64,000 bases of DNA from Paenibacillus wynnii (GTDB lineage Bacteria > Bacillota > Bacilli > Paenibacillales > Paenibacillaceae), in contig NZ_JQCR01000003.1 of NCBI RefSeq assembly GCF_000757885.1, forward strand, positions 992,001 through 1,056,000, given 5' to 3'. The position numbers were made by a program, and so were the translations under genes. Numbering within the stretch: the first letter of the stretch is position 1; every line of letters starts with the position of its first letter. Shown piece after piece: positions 23,709 through 33,365 of this stretch. The notes beneath the pieces were generated by a model. The model was not told the origin of the DNA and did not search any database. It worked only from the letters and a program-made list of their open reading frames with translations.

Positions 23709-25533
23709 GCGATATTTCCCCCAAATCTGTTGGTATGTGAAGGGTTACTTTGGATCCTGCCCCAAGTTCGCTCTCGACATCAATTCCATAAGGCTCGCCG
23801 TAGATCAGCTTGACCCGTTTATGCGTGTTGATCAGACCAATATTATTGTGGCCTTGTTTGCGTATGGTGGTGTTTTCGAACGTATTCCAATTCCTTGGAA
23901 CATGCTCAAATCCGATGCCATTGTCCGTGATCTCAAAATAAATCGAATCGTTTCTGCGGTAAATGCGGATAGAGATGATCCCCTTGCCCAGCTTTTTTTC
24001 CACACCGTGCACCACAGCATTTTCCACCAAGGTTTCGACACTCAGCTTGGGCAGCAGCAAATCCAGTATGGCTTCATCCTCGATCTGGATCGTATACTCC
24101 ATCTTATCTTCGAACCTTTGTTTCTGCAGATAAAGATAAAATTTGATGAAATCCAGTTCCTGCCGGATCGGGATTTTGGCCAGGCTGTTGGAATAAATAC
24201 TTGCCTGCAGCAGCTCAGTAAGGGATGTCACCATATTGTAAACGGTCTCATCTTTAGACAATTTCGCTTTGTAGCCAATGGTAATCAACGTATTGAACAG
24301 AAAATGGGGATTCATCTGAGCTTGCAGAAATTTGATCTCCGACTCCTTGATTAGCAGGTGCTTCTCGTATACATCTTTGATGAGATAATTGATTTCGTCG
24401 GTCATATTGTTGAAGGTGGTGCTCAGCTGGTTCAGCTCCACATCTTTGAAGGTCGGCATTCTTGTGTTGTAATCTCCTTTCTTTACTTTTCGGATACTCC
24501 GCAGCAGATCACGGACGATCCGGGTAAAGCGAAGAGATAACAGGACTCCTGCCGCGAGGGATACGAAAGCAATTAGAGCAATGATCCATATGTAATTATG
24601 CATACTCCCAGATAATTTGGAGAGTACTTGCTTCTTGGGGATACCTGCAATGAAGGTAAGCCCGGTTGTGCCGATGCTGCGGGAAGCGGCCAGGTAGGTT
24701 TCCTGATTTAGCTTGACTTCACTAACTTCGGTATGGTCTTTCAGCGCTAATATATCAGGAGAAACATTAGAACCTAACTCCTGCTTATCAGCACTGGAAT
24801 AGATGATCCCCCGGTTATCAATAATGTAGGCCATAGCGCCCGTGAAGGCGAGCAGGCCGGAATACTCTTCTGCCAAATCTGCCTCATTCGTGCCAAAGAT
24901 CAGCACAAGACGCTGCTGGGGAAGATTGATATTGGACATCACCCGTGTGAAATAGATGGTGGGGTCCTGGAGGCTTGGCCTGAGGATCTCCTTGCCCCGG
25001 ACCATTCTGCCATTAACCGATTGATAGACAGCGAGATTGTTCTTGTTAATTTGTTCAATGTTGGGCGGTGACTTGAGAACGGATACATAGTTGTCCGTAT
25101 CAAAATATACATAAGCCGTTGACAGCAGGCTGATATTCCAAGCATTGTTGAACATAAGGCTGTACTTCAGGTCCTCTTCCATTTCACTTTTATTGACGAA
25201 TTTCTTGTAGAAGTCATCGCTCAGAGACACATCGTCGATTAACCAGCTTCTTAACATTTTATTGGAGAGGAAATGCAGGGAGGTATTATCAATAATTTGA
25301 AAGGATTTCTCAATATTATCGTTGGTCTGGCGGATCAGAAGGGACAGATTATCATTGGCATTTCTAGTTAGAATCTGGGAGATATTCCAATAGAAGTAGC
25401 AGCCAGCGAAGGTCATCGGCAGAAGAATCAGAAGAAAGATTATGTATACAATTTTATTCCTTACCGGAATGCGGGAGAAAAATCCGAAAAGTGGGCGAAG
25501 GCTGAGCCGTCGCAGGATACGCTCTTTCGTCAT
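23701..25533 (-). CDS. yesM: Sensor histidine kinase, YesM-like
   Basis: 610 residues. A membrane helix at about 28-50 and another at about 308-330 flank an extracellular Cache-like sensor of about 250 residues. After the second helix come a HAMP segment, a coiled coil and the His_kinase domain (PF06580) with the phospho-accepting His in L-Q-A-Q-M-N-P-H-F-L-F-N-T-L near residue 400, then an ATPase domain with N-A-V-V-H-G-V-E and D-N-G-I-G-F. The order matches LytS/YesM kinases. Gene overlap and conserved pairing with YesN make it the partner of that regulator. The sensor probably detects the sugar, directly or with the binding protein at 25853. Confidence 0.9.
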   Translation of the reverse strand: MTKERILRRLSLRPLFGFFSRIPVRNKIVYIIFLLILLPMTFAGCYFYWNISQILTRNANDNLSLLIRQTNDNIEKSFQIIDNTSLHFLSNKMLRSWLIDDVSLSDDFYKKFVNKSEMEEDLKYSLMFNNAWNISLLSTAYVYFDTDNYVSVLKSPPNIEQINKNNLAVYQSVNGRMVRGKEILRPSLQDPTIYFTRVMSNINLPQQRLVLIFGTNEADLAEEYSGLLAFTGAMAYIIDNRGIIYSSADKQELGSNVSPDILALKDHTEVSEVKLNQETYLAASRSIGTTGLTFIAGIPKKQVLSKLSGSMHNYIWIIALIAFVSLAAGVLLSLRFTRIVRDLLRSIRKVKKGDYNTRMPTFKDVELNQLSTTFNNMTDEINYLIKDVYEKHLLIKESEIKFLQAQMNPHFLFNTLITIGYKAKLSKDETVYNMVTSLTELLQASIYSNSLAKIPIRQELDFIKFYLYLQKQRFEDKMEYTIQIEDEAILDLLLPKLSVETLVENAVVHGVEKKLGKGIISIRIYRRNDSIYFEITDNGIGFEHVPRNWNTFENTTIRKQGHNNIGLINTHKRVKLIYGEPYGIDVESELGAGSKVTLHIPTDLGEISHV

Positions 25534-25852
25534 GCAGGTTGCTCCTTGGTTGATGAGTCTTATAGTAAAGGTATTATATAATTTTTTTATTATGGCGAAT
25601 AGCCGAACAGAAGGAAATACAGCCGTTTCGGGCGATATGGTAAAGAAAATGATGAAGAGTTAAAGAAATCTGAAAGCCCTTTCAGCTTTCCTGCTGACTT
25701 ATCCTATTTGCTCAAGATTTTATAAAAGATAATACCGAAAAACGAATTCATTCACATTATTCTTTGTTCTACAATGAGAGCTGTAACAAACTGCAATTGG
25801 CCGCAGGGTTACGCTCTTGTATCAGGTCATCACTATTAAAGGGGGATTTAGT
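25534..25852. promoter_or_regulatory. Divergent promoter region between yesM and the sugar transporter
   Basis: 319 bases without a gene. A 7-base inverted repeat with a CC centre (CTGAAAG-CC-CTTTCAG) lies at 25670-25685 and could be an operator. A TACAAT box at 25770-25775 is a possible -10 for the plus-strand operon. A longer AT-rich tract precedes both starts. None of this is certain. Confidence 0.35.
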
Positions 25853-27199
25853 TTGAAAAAACCAATGTACAAACCGGGCTTTGCTCTGGCCAGCACTCTG
25901 ATTTTGGCCATGTCCATTTCGGCATGCGGATCAGAGAATTCAGCAGAGAATAGCGGGGCGGCCGCAACAGCCGACTCGGGAAATTCCGCGCCAGCAGCTA
26001 AGGCGAAAGTGAAAATTTCTTATCTTACCTTCCGGGTCGGCACTCACGCGTCAGCCAAGATGGAGGAAGAACAGATCAAGCAGTTTAATGCCAAGTATGG
26101 TGATGAAGTGGAAGTAGTGGTTGAAGAAATTCCAAGTGATGCCGCATATGTTGACAAAATCAAAATTTTGGCAGCCTCCGGGGATGTTCCGGATGTCGTC
26201 ATGGGCAAGGACGGAATTAATGACGTTCTGATCAAAGGAAATCTTGCAACCCCTTTCAATGATTATTTAGACAAGAACCCGGAGTGGAAGGCCGCGATCG
26301 GAGAAGATGCGCTTACATCCAATACCCGGGACGGAAAGATCTGGTCGATCAGCGATCAGAAGCAGAATATCGGATATTTCTACAATAAGGAGATGTTTGA
26401 GCAAGCTGGGATCAAGCCGGCGGAGACATGGGATGAATTTATAAGTAACAACGAGAAGCTTAAAGCAGCGGGCTTTGTTCCGCTCGCCTTGATGACCGGG
26501 GAGAATGCCTGGACGAGCAACTTGATTCTTGCTGCCATGATCGGCACTAACGGGGATAACGGCAAATCGTTCATGAACACACTACACCCCACCAACTTTA
26601 ATACGCCCGAAATGATTCAGGCACTTAACTTGATGAAGGATTTAATGGAGAAGTATTCGACCAAGGATGCGTTAGGCGCCGGATATGCCAATGCAGCAAA
26701 CGCCTTTAGCCAGAACAAAGCGGCTATGATTGCCAATGGCCCCTGGATGATCGGTGACTTCAGCGATCCGACCAAAAGCAGTAAAGATTTCGATAAGAAA
26801 GTGGGAGTTGCAGCTTTTCCGAACAACAGTCTGATCTCCACCTATGAGGTTGGTTATATGATCGGAGCCCAAACGCCGGAAACCCGCGACGCCGCTGAGA
26901 AATTCATCCGTTTCAAGACGGGGCTTGAAGGTCAGACCATTGCGCTTGAATATGGCAATGTAATGCCGGTATCGAATGAAGTTCAGCCTTCGGACGCGCT
27001 GAAGCAGAAATATCCGATTCTTGTTGAATCTATATTGGTAGCGCAAAAGACGCAAATTCATTATCGAACGCTCGACTCCATCGTCTATCCCAACGTGACG
27101 GATGCCTGGAAGACTCTGTATCCGAAACTTGTATCTGGCCGCTCGACGGCAGAGGAGATTGCTCAGGAATTGACTGATATTGCAGCCAAAAATAAATAA
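25853..27199 (+). CDS. Sugar ABC transporter substrate-binding lipoprotein
   Basis: 448 residues of the family 1 extracellular solute-binding proteins. The N-terminus is a lipoprotein signal with lipobox A-M-S-I-S-A-C near residue 24, then a Ser/Ala/Asn-rich linker to about 45. The mature part has the family's elements: P-S-D-A-A-Y-V-D-K-I, L-A-A-S-G-D-V-P-D-V-V, N-I-G-Y-F-Y-N-K-E-M-F and A-M-I-A-N-G-P-W-M-I near residue 285. The start is TTG at 25853 since AAAGGGGG lies eight bases upstream. It captures an oligosaccharide outside the cell and delivers it to the permease pair downstream. Confidence 0.92.
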   Translation: MKKPMYKPGFALASTLILAMSISACGSENSAENSGAAATADSGNSAPAAKAKVKISYLTFRVGTHASAKMEEEQIKQFNAKYGDEVEVVVEEIPSDAAYVDKIKILAASGDVPDVVMGKDGINDVLIKGNLATPFNDYLDKNPEWKAAIGEDALTSNTRDGKIWSISDQKQNIGYFYNKEMFEQAGIKPAETWDEFISNNEKLKAAGFVPLALMTGENAWTSNLILAAMIGTNGDNGKSFMNTLHPTNFNTPEMIQALNLMKDLMEKYSTKDALGAGYANAANAFSQNKAAMIANGPWMIGDFSDPTKSSKDFDKKVGVAAFPNNSLISTYEVGYMIGAQTPETRDAAEKFIRFKTGLEGQTIALEYGNVMPVSNEVQPSDALKQKYPILVESILVAQKTQIHYRTLDSIVYPNVTDAWKTLYPKLVSGRSTAEEIAQELTDIAAKNK

Positions 27200-27232
27200 A
27201 GAGTTAGCCTAGGATTGGGGAGGACCATATGG

Positions 27233-28108
27233 ATGGTTAGGAAAAATAGAGGGTACATCACGCTTTTTCTGTTGCCTGCTGTAGTACTGTTTATTATTGT
27301 CTATGCGGTATCGCTTGTCATTCTGTTCGGCACGTCCTTTACGGAATGGTCAGCCGGACGAAAACCGGTTTTCATTGGACTCGCGAACTATATCCAGTTG
27401 TTTACTGACGATTCCGATTTTCGTCAGAGTGCAATTAACACATTTGTCTGGGTTTTGCTCCAGTCCACCATTCACGTTGCTATCGGCACCCTATTTGCAA
27501 TTATTCTCAGTATGAAGGAATTCTACTGGAAGTTTGCGCGGACAGTGTACATGTTTCCAAACATCATCTCTGGTGCAGCCGTAGGTATGCTGTTTCTGGT
27601 CATGCTCAATCCTGATTTCGGTGCGGTGAACAGCATAGTCCGTTTGCTCGGGAATGCGGATTATGCTCAGAACTGGTTCATGGATTATGCTACGGCTTTC
27701 TTCTCTGTCACAATGACCTGGTTGCCTTACGCGGCTGTCGTCACAATTCTCATTCTGGCTGAAATCGCAGCAATTCCAGAAAGTCTGTATGAATCCGCGC
27801 GAATTGACGGAGCCAGTAACCTGAAAATCAATCTTTACATCGTCATTCCCATGCTGCGTAATATTATAGGCACTTGTGTGATTCTATCCGGAACAAGCAT
27901 GCTGCAGAAGATGGATATTATTTTGATGACGACCGGCGGCGGACCCGGAAATGAAACGATGAACTTGCCTATTTATATTTACAAGACCGCACTCATGGAC
28001 AACAACTTCGGTTATTCCAATTCAGTGGGCGTCTTTCTAATCGGCTTTGGCTTGATCTTTGTCCTGCTTTGCCGAAATCTGTTTCGAATAGGCAGCTCCC
28101 AAAACTGA
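27233..28108 (+). CDS. Sugar ABC transporter permease, MalF/UgpA type
   Basis: 291 residues with six membrane helices. The conserved EAA loop is seen as Y-E-S-A-R-I-D-G-A-S-N near residue 190, which docks the ATPase. I start at ATG 27233; GGGGAGG lies nine bases upstream, while an out-of-frame ATG nearby is followed by a stop. It lies 33 bases after the binding-protein gene and 20 bases before the second permease. No ATPase gene is nearby, so a shared MsmX/MalK-type ATPase from elsewhere must drive the transporter, as is normal in Firmicutes. Confidence 0.9.
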   Translation: MVRKNRGYITLFLLPAVVLFIIVYAVSLVILFGTSFTEWSAGRKPVFIGLANYIQLFTDDSDFRQSAINTFVWVLLQSTIHVAIGTLFAIILSMKEFYWKFARTVYMFPNIISGAAVGMLFLVMLNPDFGAVNSIVRLLGNADYAQNWFMDYATAFFSVTMTWLPYAAVVTILILAEIAAIPESLYESARIDGASNLKINLYIVIPMLRNIIGTCVILSGTSMLQKMDIILMTTGGGPGNETMNLPIYIYKTALMDNNFGYSNSVGVFLIGFGLIFVLLCRNLFRIGSSQN

Positions 28109-28128
28109 ATGGTGCGAATGGGGTGAGA

Positions 28129-28953
28129 ATGTTGAAAAAAGGTTTGTCTGTACTCAAGTATTTATTTGTCTTGCTGATTGTCCTGTTATCGCTTGGTCCG
28201 TTTCTATGGGTGTTAATGGCTTCGTTTAAGACCAATGCCGAAATTCTGAACAATTCACTCGGCTGGCCACACAGCTTCCGCTTTTCCAATTATGTAATGG
28301 CTTTCAAAATAGCTCCGATTTCCCGATTCTATATCAACAGTGTAATCGTGGGGATTTTCGGAACCGTGTTGAATTTGTTTCTTCTCGGAATGGCAGCTTA
28401 CGTACTTGCGCGTTTTCAATTCCGTTTCAAAAAGCTGCTGGTGGGAGCGTTCTCTCTGTCTCTATTGATTCCAGGTGCTGCCATGCTGCAACCGCTATAT
28501 TTGACGGTTAACGCATTGGGGCTGTATGACAAGCTGATCGGACTTATTATTGTTTATGCCGGGTTCGGTTTGCCGGTCTCGCTCTATATTCTGTCAAGCT
28601 ATTTCCTGACGATTCCGAAAGAAATGGAGGAATCGGCTTACCTGGATGGTGCCAGTTTCATCAAGACGTTTTTCAAAATTATATTGCCCATCTCAAAGCC
28701 GGGCTTCGGCACAGCGGGTGTGATGCAGTTTCTGCTCTGTTGGAATGAATTTCAATTCGCAATTATTTTGACAACGGGTAATCAAAGCCGGACACTGCCG
28801 CTCGCGCTCTATTATTTCAAAAGTCAGTTTGCCAGTGATTACGGCGTCATGTTTGCCGCTACGATGGTCGTCATCATCCCGAGTATCGTTGTTTATATCC
28901 TGCTGCAGAAACAAGTTGTATCCGGACTTGCTGCGGGAGCGGTCAAGGGATGA
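28129..28953 (+). CDS. Sugar ABC transporter permease, MalG/UgpE type
   Basis: 274 residues, six membrane helices and the EAA motif E-E-S-A-Y-L-D-G-A-S-F near residue 168. The MalG-type start W-V-L-M-A-S-F-K-T-N-A-E is present near residue 27. The ATG at 28129 has GGGGTGAG upstream. It completes the membrane channel with the preceding permease, and its gene runs straight into the GH65 phosphorylase region (GATGA overlap at 28950). Confidence 0.9.
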   Translation: MLKKGLSVLKYLFVLLIVLLSLGPFLWVLMASFKTNAEILNNSLGWPHSFRFSNYVMAFKIAPISRFYINSVIVGIFGTVLNLFLLGMAAYVLARFQFRFKKLLVGAFSLSLLIPGAAMLQPLYLTVNALGLYDKLIGLIIVYAGFGLPVSLYILSSYFLTIPKEMEESAYLDGASFIKTFFKIILPISKPGFGTAGVMQFLLCWNEFQFAIILTTGNQSRTLPLALYYFKSQFASDYGVMFAATMVVIIPSIVVYILLQKQVVSGLAAGAVKG

Positions 28954-29006
28954 TGAACCGAGTGATGAACAAGGGGAAAGAGGACGGAGAAACTGAGGGG
29001 TTGCAA

Positions 29007-31265
29007 ATGAATGAGGAAAACCTGTGGTGCCTGAAAGAAAACGGCTATCAGGCTGGGCTACATAAGCATTATGAAGGACTCTTTACCCAAGGAAATGGCT
29101 ATATGCATGTTCGTGGAAGCTTTGAGGAGGGGTGCAGCGATGCGCCCCAGGATGAGGAGTATTTGCGCTTTCCCGATAATGTAACACTTGAGAAGCCGAG
29201 GCATCCCAAGTCTAAGCAGGGAACCTTCATCCCTGGCATTGTCGGCTCGCATCCGCTGCTGAAGGAAGAGATTGTAAACCTCCCTTATTATTTAGGACTT
29301 GAATTCCGGTCAGCCGGAGAAAAGCTGGACATGGACCGCAGCCGGATCAGCTGCTATAGGCGCTGGCTGGATCTGCGGGACGGAAGCCTCCATCGTTCAT
29401 TGATATGGGAGACAGCAGAGGGCATGCGACTTCAATGCACCTTCAACCGCTACATCAGTATGGCGGATACTCATCTTTGCATCCAGCGGGTGCAGATTGA
29501 GGTGCTGTCGGGCGGAGGCAGACTGGAGGTAAAAGCCACCCTGCGCGCTGATGTGCGGACCAATGGAATGAATCATTTTGCCCGGATCACTCCCTCGGCG
29601 GAATCAGAGGGCCGCCTGTCACTCCGGACCGTGACGGAGGAGGGCAATCAAATCTTCATGCTGTCTGCGCTGGAAGTATCTGAACCGGTGACTTGGCAGG
29701 CAGAACATACCCGGATGATGGCGGCACTCCGCGGGGAATGCAACTTGCAGACCGGGGATCGGCTGACTATCAACAAGCTGACTGCGGTGACAACGAACCG
29801 GGATAGGGAGGAGGGAACTGTCTGTGACAGGGCAAGTGCTCATCTCAGCCACGCACGTGATTTAGGCTGGGACCCGTTGTATAACCGGCATGCTGCCAGC
29901 TGGAAGAGCAAGTGGCAGTATGCCGATATCGTCATCAAGGGTGATGATCAGGCGCAATTAAGCATCCGCGCTTCGCTCTACCATCTGATCCGCTCCAATG
30001 CGGAGAAGGATGACCGTGTGGCGATTTGTGCCAAGGGTTACGCCGGCGAGGCGTATTTCGGTAGGTATTTCTGGGATACGGAGATCAACTTGCTGCCCTT
30101 CTTCCTGCACACCAACCCGCAGGCAGCCCGCAATCTGCTTCTGTTCCGCTACAATACGCTTGAGGGAGCCAGGCGCAACGCGCAGAATTATGGATACCGT
30201 GGAGCACGGTATGCCTGGGAGTCCTCGTTAAGCGGGGAAGAGCAATGTGCCAACTGGCAGTACGCTGATCACGAAATTCATATAACAGCGGATATAGTGT
30301 ATGCGCTATATCATTACGTGAGAGCTACCGGAGATGATGAATTTCTGGAGATCTACGGCATTGATATTCTGGTGGAGACCGCCCGCTATTGGTGTGACCG
30401 GGTGGATTGGAACCGGGAGGGGTATTGCGAATTACTCGGCGTTATGGGACCGGACGAATATTTACCCTTTACCCGTAACAATGCCTTCACCAACCGCATG
30501 GTCAAATTCAGTCTGGAGCAGACGGTTACCTGTCTGGACAGCCTCCAAGTCAGTAAGCCGGATAGCTACGCGGTGGCGGCCGAGCGACTGGAGCTTCGTC
30601 CCGGTGAACGTGAGTTGTTCAGGCATACGGCGGAGAAGCTGAGGCTGCCTTATGACAGCCGGACAGAACTCATTCCGCAATCTGACGATTTCGCTTCCTA
30701 TGCAGATGTGGATTTTGCTGCTCTGTGGACCGATAGATCCAGATCCTTCGGCCATTTCATTTCCCAGGAGCGCAATTATCGCTCCAAGGCGTTAAAGCAG
30801 GCGGATGTTCTGGAATTAATGCTGCTGTTTCCGAAGGAGTTCTCCCAAGAGCAACTGAAGGCGGCCTATGATTATTATGAGCCGATCACGACTCATGATT
30901 CCTCCTTGTCCGTGGCGGTTCACGGCATTGTGGCCTCCTGGTTGAATCAGAAGGAGACTGCGGCAAAATTCCTGCAGCGGGTGATGGCTATCGATCTCTC
31001 CCTGGAGAAAAAAGGTGCCGCAGAGGGGATTCACATCGCCAATTGCGGCGGCCTGTGGCAGCTGATCGTTTATGGCTTTGCCGGTTTGACAAGTGCGATG
31101 TGGAGCGAGACCATTCAGCTGCAGCCCCGGTTGCCTGAGGGCTGGGAGGAGTTAAGCTTCCATCTTGCTTGGAGACATGAACGTTACCGGGTAACGGTTC
31201 ATCCAGATACTTATGAGGTTGTTAAGCTGAACGGAGGGAATGATGTTGCGAACACAACCATTTGA
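29007..31265 (+). CDS. Glycoside hydrolase family 65 phosphorylase
   Basis: 752 residues. GH65 enzymes break alpha-glucobioses (maltose, trehalose, kojibiose, nigerose) with phosphate, giving glucose and beta-glucose 1-phosphate. The N-terminal beta-sandwich (about 1-290), the linker, the (alpha/alpha)6 barrel (about 320-690) and a C-terminal beta-sheet domain are all in place. Key motifs: F-W-D-T-E-I near residue 352 and V-M-G-P-D-E-Y near 480-486, in which Glu484 is the general acid. The residue after D-E-Y is Leu, where many members have His. An alternative in-frame ATG at 28950 exists, but GAGGGG lies before 29007. It overlaps the beta-phosphoglucomutase gene, whose substrate it makes. 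The exact sugar is not readable. Confidence 0.88.
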   Translation: MNEENLWCLKENGYQAGLHKHYEGLFTQGNGYMHVRGSFEEGCSDAPQDEEYLRFPDNVTLEKPRHPKSKQGTFIPGIVGSHPLLKEEIVNLPYYLGLEFRSAGEKLDMDRSRISCYRRWLDLRDGSLHRSLIWETAEGMRLQCTFNRYISMADTHLCIQRVQIEVLSGGGRLEVKATLRADVRTNGMNHFARITPSAESEGRLSLRTVTEEGNQIFMLSALEVSEPVTWQAEHTRMMAALRGECNLQTGDRLTINKLTAVTTNRDREEGTVCDRASAHLSHARDLGWDPLYNRHAASWKSKWQYADIVIKGDDQAQLSIRASLYHLIRSNAEKDDRVAICAKGYAGEAYFGRYFWDTEINLLPFFLHTNPQAARNLLLFRYNTLEGARRNAQNYGYRGARYAWESSLSGEEQCANWQYADHEIHITADIVYALYHYVRATGDDEFLEIYGIDILVETARYWCDRVDWNREGYCELLGVMGPDEYLPFTRNNAFTNRMVKFSLEQTVTCLDSLQVSKPDSYAVAAERLELRPGERELFRHTAEKLRLPYDSRTELIPQSDDFASYADVDFAALWTDRSRSFGHFISQERNYRSKALKQADVLELMLLFPKEFSQEQLKAAYDYYEPITTHDSSLSVAVHGIVASWLNQKETAAKFLQRVMAIDLSLEKKGAAEGIHIANCGGLWQLIVYGFAGLTSAMWSETIQLQPRLPEGWEELSFHLAWRHERYRVTVHPDTYEVVKLNGGNDVANTTI

Positions 31266-31953
31266 GGCAGCTATCTTTGATTTGGACGGCGTTATTGTCG
31301 ATACCGCGAAATTTCACTACCAAGCCTGGAAGTCGCTTGCCGGAGAGTTAGGATTCGATTTCAGCGAAAGGGAGAATGAGCAGTTAAAGGGCGTCAGCCG
31401 TATGGAGTCACTTGATCTTCTACTTCGAGTCGGGGGAATTACAGAGATGCCCCTAACACGCAGGGAGGCGCTAGCTAACCGGAAAAACGAGTGGTATAAG
31501 GAGTACCTTGCAACGCTTACGCCTGCTGATGTCTTGCCCGGTGTACGCAGCTTTCTTGCTCATTTGCGCTCATGCGGAATTAGAACAGCGATTGCATCGG
31601 CCAGCAAAAACGCCCCGTTCATTATGGATCAAGTGAACATCAGACCGCTGTTTGACGCGATCGCAGATGGGAATAGCATTGTAAAGGCGAAGCCGGACCC
31701 GGAGGTATTCCTGCAGGCAGCCAGGCAGCTCGGTGTAGCACCGGGCGCCTGTTTTGTCTTTGAGGGTGCGGCAGCAGGAGTAGAAGGTGCGATCCGGGCG
31801 GGCATGCGTGTTGTCGGCATCGGAGACGGGCAGCAGCTTGCCCGCGCTCATCTTATCATTAACAGCTTCCAACAGCTTGAACCTGTCATTCTGCTGAGTC
31901 AAATCACCGTAACAGGCGACAGCGGATGGGGAGTCTGCCTGAATGAACAATAA
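31240..31953 (+). CDS. pgmB: Beta-phosphoglucomutase
   Basis: 237 residues of the HAD superfamily. It turns beta-glucose 1-phosphate into glucose 6-phosphate. Motif I is F-D-L-D-G-V-I-V-D-T (both Asp near residues 14 and 16), the cap has the L-K-G-V-S-R-M-E-S-L motif that is specific for beta-PGM, motif II is A-I-A-S-A-S-K-N-A and motif III/IV is K-A-K-P-D-P-E and F-E-G-A-A-A-G-V-E-G. The last has Gly where most beta-PGMs carry Asp (F-E-D), a substitution worth checking for activity. It overlaps the GH65 gene by 26 bases, so the two are coupled. Confidence 0.9.
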   Translation: MMLRTQPFEAAIFDLDGVIVDTAKFHYQAWKSLAGELGFDFSERENEQLKGVSRMESLDLLLRVGGITEMPLTRREALANRKNEWYKEYLATLTPADVLPGVRSFLAHLRSCGIRTAIASASKNAPFIMDQVNIRPLFDAIADGNSIVKAKPDPEVFLQAARQLGVAPGACFVFEGAAAGVEGAIRAGMRVVGIGDGQQLARAHLIINSFQQLEPVILLSQITVTGDSGWGVCLNEQ

Positions 31954-33076
31954 GCAGACAACCGTGTTGACGCTGCCGCAAATGCAGCCGGGCATTCCGC
32001 AAGCACTCCCTAGAGGCGGCTTTGCCACCCTGACGTTTATTACAGATCGCATAGGCTCGCAAATGCACTTATTGACTGTAAGCAGCGGCAGACTTATCTA
32101 TACCGTGATCTTAGAACGGGGGATGGACATTGGGGAAATCTGGCTAGATTCTGAGAAGATTAGCTGGGAGCGAGATGAGCGGTATCTGCTTCATCCGGAT
32201 CACGTTGATTTGTCCGACAACGAGCATTCGGGCTGGGATTCAGGCTTTTATGCGGCTGTTGCGGCCATTGGGCCTGAAATCTTCGGCACCCCGGATGAGG
32301 TAAGAACTGTCCACGGGACGGGTTCCTATTCCCCGACGTTGCCGGAATCGGTACGGCTGATCTGGGATGAACGGCAGATCTGCTTGGAAGGCAACGTTCC
32401 AATAAGAGGATACGGGATGCAGCCTGTATATGAAAAATCAATCCGGATCGTAACCAATTACGGGGCGGCTGCGCTGTTCAGGGAGGATACAGTGCGCAAC
32501 TTAACGGATACAGCTCAACCGATAGATGATGGATACCATATCCAACTGGCGGGGGCTTTTATGTCAGGCGGAGGAAGTTATGTCCTGCCGGTCTCCCCCG
32601 CAAAAATGCTGCTCCGTGATTCTGCCCCGCCGGAAGATAACCCGTTAGCCGTCTACGATTCCGGGACGAATCTGGACCCGATCCGTTGTTATCAATACGT
32701 TCCTGAGCTGGTGGAAGGGCTGGCAACTCTGCCGCAGATCCGTGATTATTGCTCTGCCGCAGAGAGGGGAGAGGAGGGAGAGGAGTTGACAGCCGAGATG
32801 CTGGTGAACACTGGGCAAGATGCCGCAGCTTATGTGGTTCGTTCCCTGCAATGTTATCCCCGTTCCCTGGTAGCCAAACGGGCGGTCACGGACTTCATGT
32901 ATGCTCTGGAGCCATGTAAAACAAGACCCAATTCCATGAAGCAAAAAACGATAGACGGTGAAGTTGTCTATATTGGACCCCGTGGCCAGAGTACCGGTTG
33001 GATTATCCTGGGAGCGACACGTGATATTCAGGAAATTAGAAGCCTTACGCAGATGATCCGAAGTGCAGCGAAGTGA
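31943..33076 (+). CDS. DUF4432 aldose 1-epimerase-like protein
   Basis: 377 residues of the DUF4432 family, related in fold to galactose mutarotase. Signals: V-I-L-E-R-G-M-D-I-G-E near residue 52 (typical R-G-M-D-I), W-D-S-G-F-Y and V-H-G-T-G-S-Y near 115 (equivalent to the mutarotase His region), and D-D-G-Y-H-I-Q-L near 195. It overlaps the pgmB end by 11 bases, so it is the last gene of the sugar operon. It might interconvert the anomers of the sugar released by the phosphorylase, but the family's activity is not established. A strong terminator at 33121 follows. Confidence 0.82.
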   Translation: MNNKQTTVLTLPQMQPGIPQALPRGGFATLTFITDRIGSQMHLLTVSSGRLIYTVILERGMDIGEIWLDSEKISWERDERYLLHPDHVDLSDNEHSGWDSGFYAAVAAIGPEIFGTPDEVRTVHGTGSYSPTLPESVRLIWDERQICLEGNVPIRGYGMQPVYEKSIRIVTNYGAAALFREDTVRNLTDTAQPIDDGYHIQLAGAFMSGGGSYVLPVSPAKMLLRDSAPPEDNPLAVYDSGTNLDPIRCYQYVPELVEGLATLPQIRDYCSAAERGEEGEELTAEMLVNTGQDAAAYVVRSLQCYPRSLVAKRAVTDFMYALEPCKTRPNSMKQKTIDGEVVYIGPRGQSTGWIILGATRDIQEIRSLTQMIRSAAK

Positions 33077-33120
33077 TTCATTCCAGGAGCACAGACTCCA
33101 TTCAGGTTTAAAAGAAACTA

Positions 33121-33162
33121 AATAACCAGTCGCCTGCGGATTTCCGGCGACTGGTTATTTTA
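33121..33162 (+). terminator. Terminator of the sugar-utilisation operon
   Basis: Perfect 14-base arms 33121-33134 and 33146-33159, loop of 11 bases, then TTATT. Confidence 0.88.
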
Positions 33163-33213
33163 TTATTAGTTGCGGTAACGTTCTCCTCAAAGGTTACTTA
33201 TACAGTCACTGGA

Positions 33214-33363
33214 TTAGTTGTTGATCTGACGCAATGACTCCAATATTTCAAAAGGCGGCAGCCCTGAACGAGAAAATAATGTCATAGGCTGCCGCTGTCT
33301 TGTTGTACCAATGTTCCCCGCTAGCCATACATGCTGCGCAAAAGCCTCGGTGAACAGCCAAGT
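33214..33363 (-). pseudogene. Unidentified C-terminal remnant
   Basis: On the minus strand, downstream of the DHFR-like gene, a frame reads W-L-F-T-E-A-F-A-Q-H-V-W-L-A-G-N-I-G and ends in P-P-F-E-I-L-E-S-L-R-Q-I-N-N followed by TAA at 33214-33216. The composition is protein-like over about 49 codons, but there is no start; the frame is cut a few bases after the stop of the previous gene. I infer a deletion joined the two. The family is not recognised. Confidence 0.3.
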
Positions 33364-33365
33364 AG

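Noticed and set aside
23668..24354. 228-residue plus-strand ORF
   Set aside because: Antisense to the YesM kinase; Ile/Gln-rich shadow with no motif.
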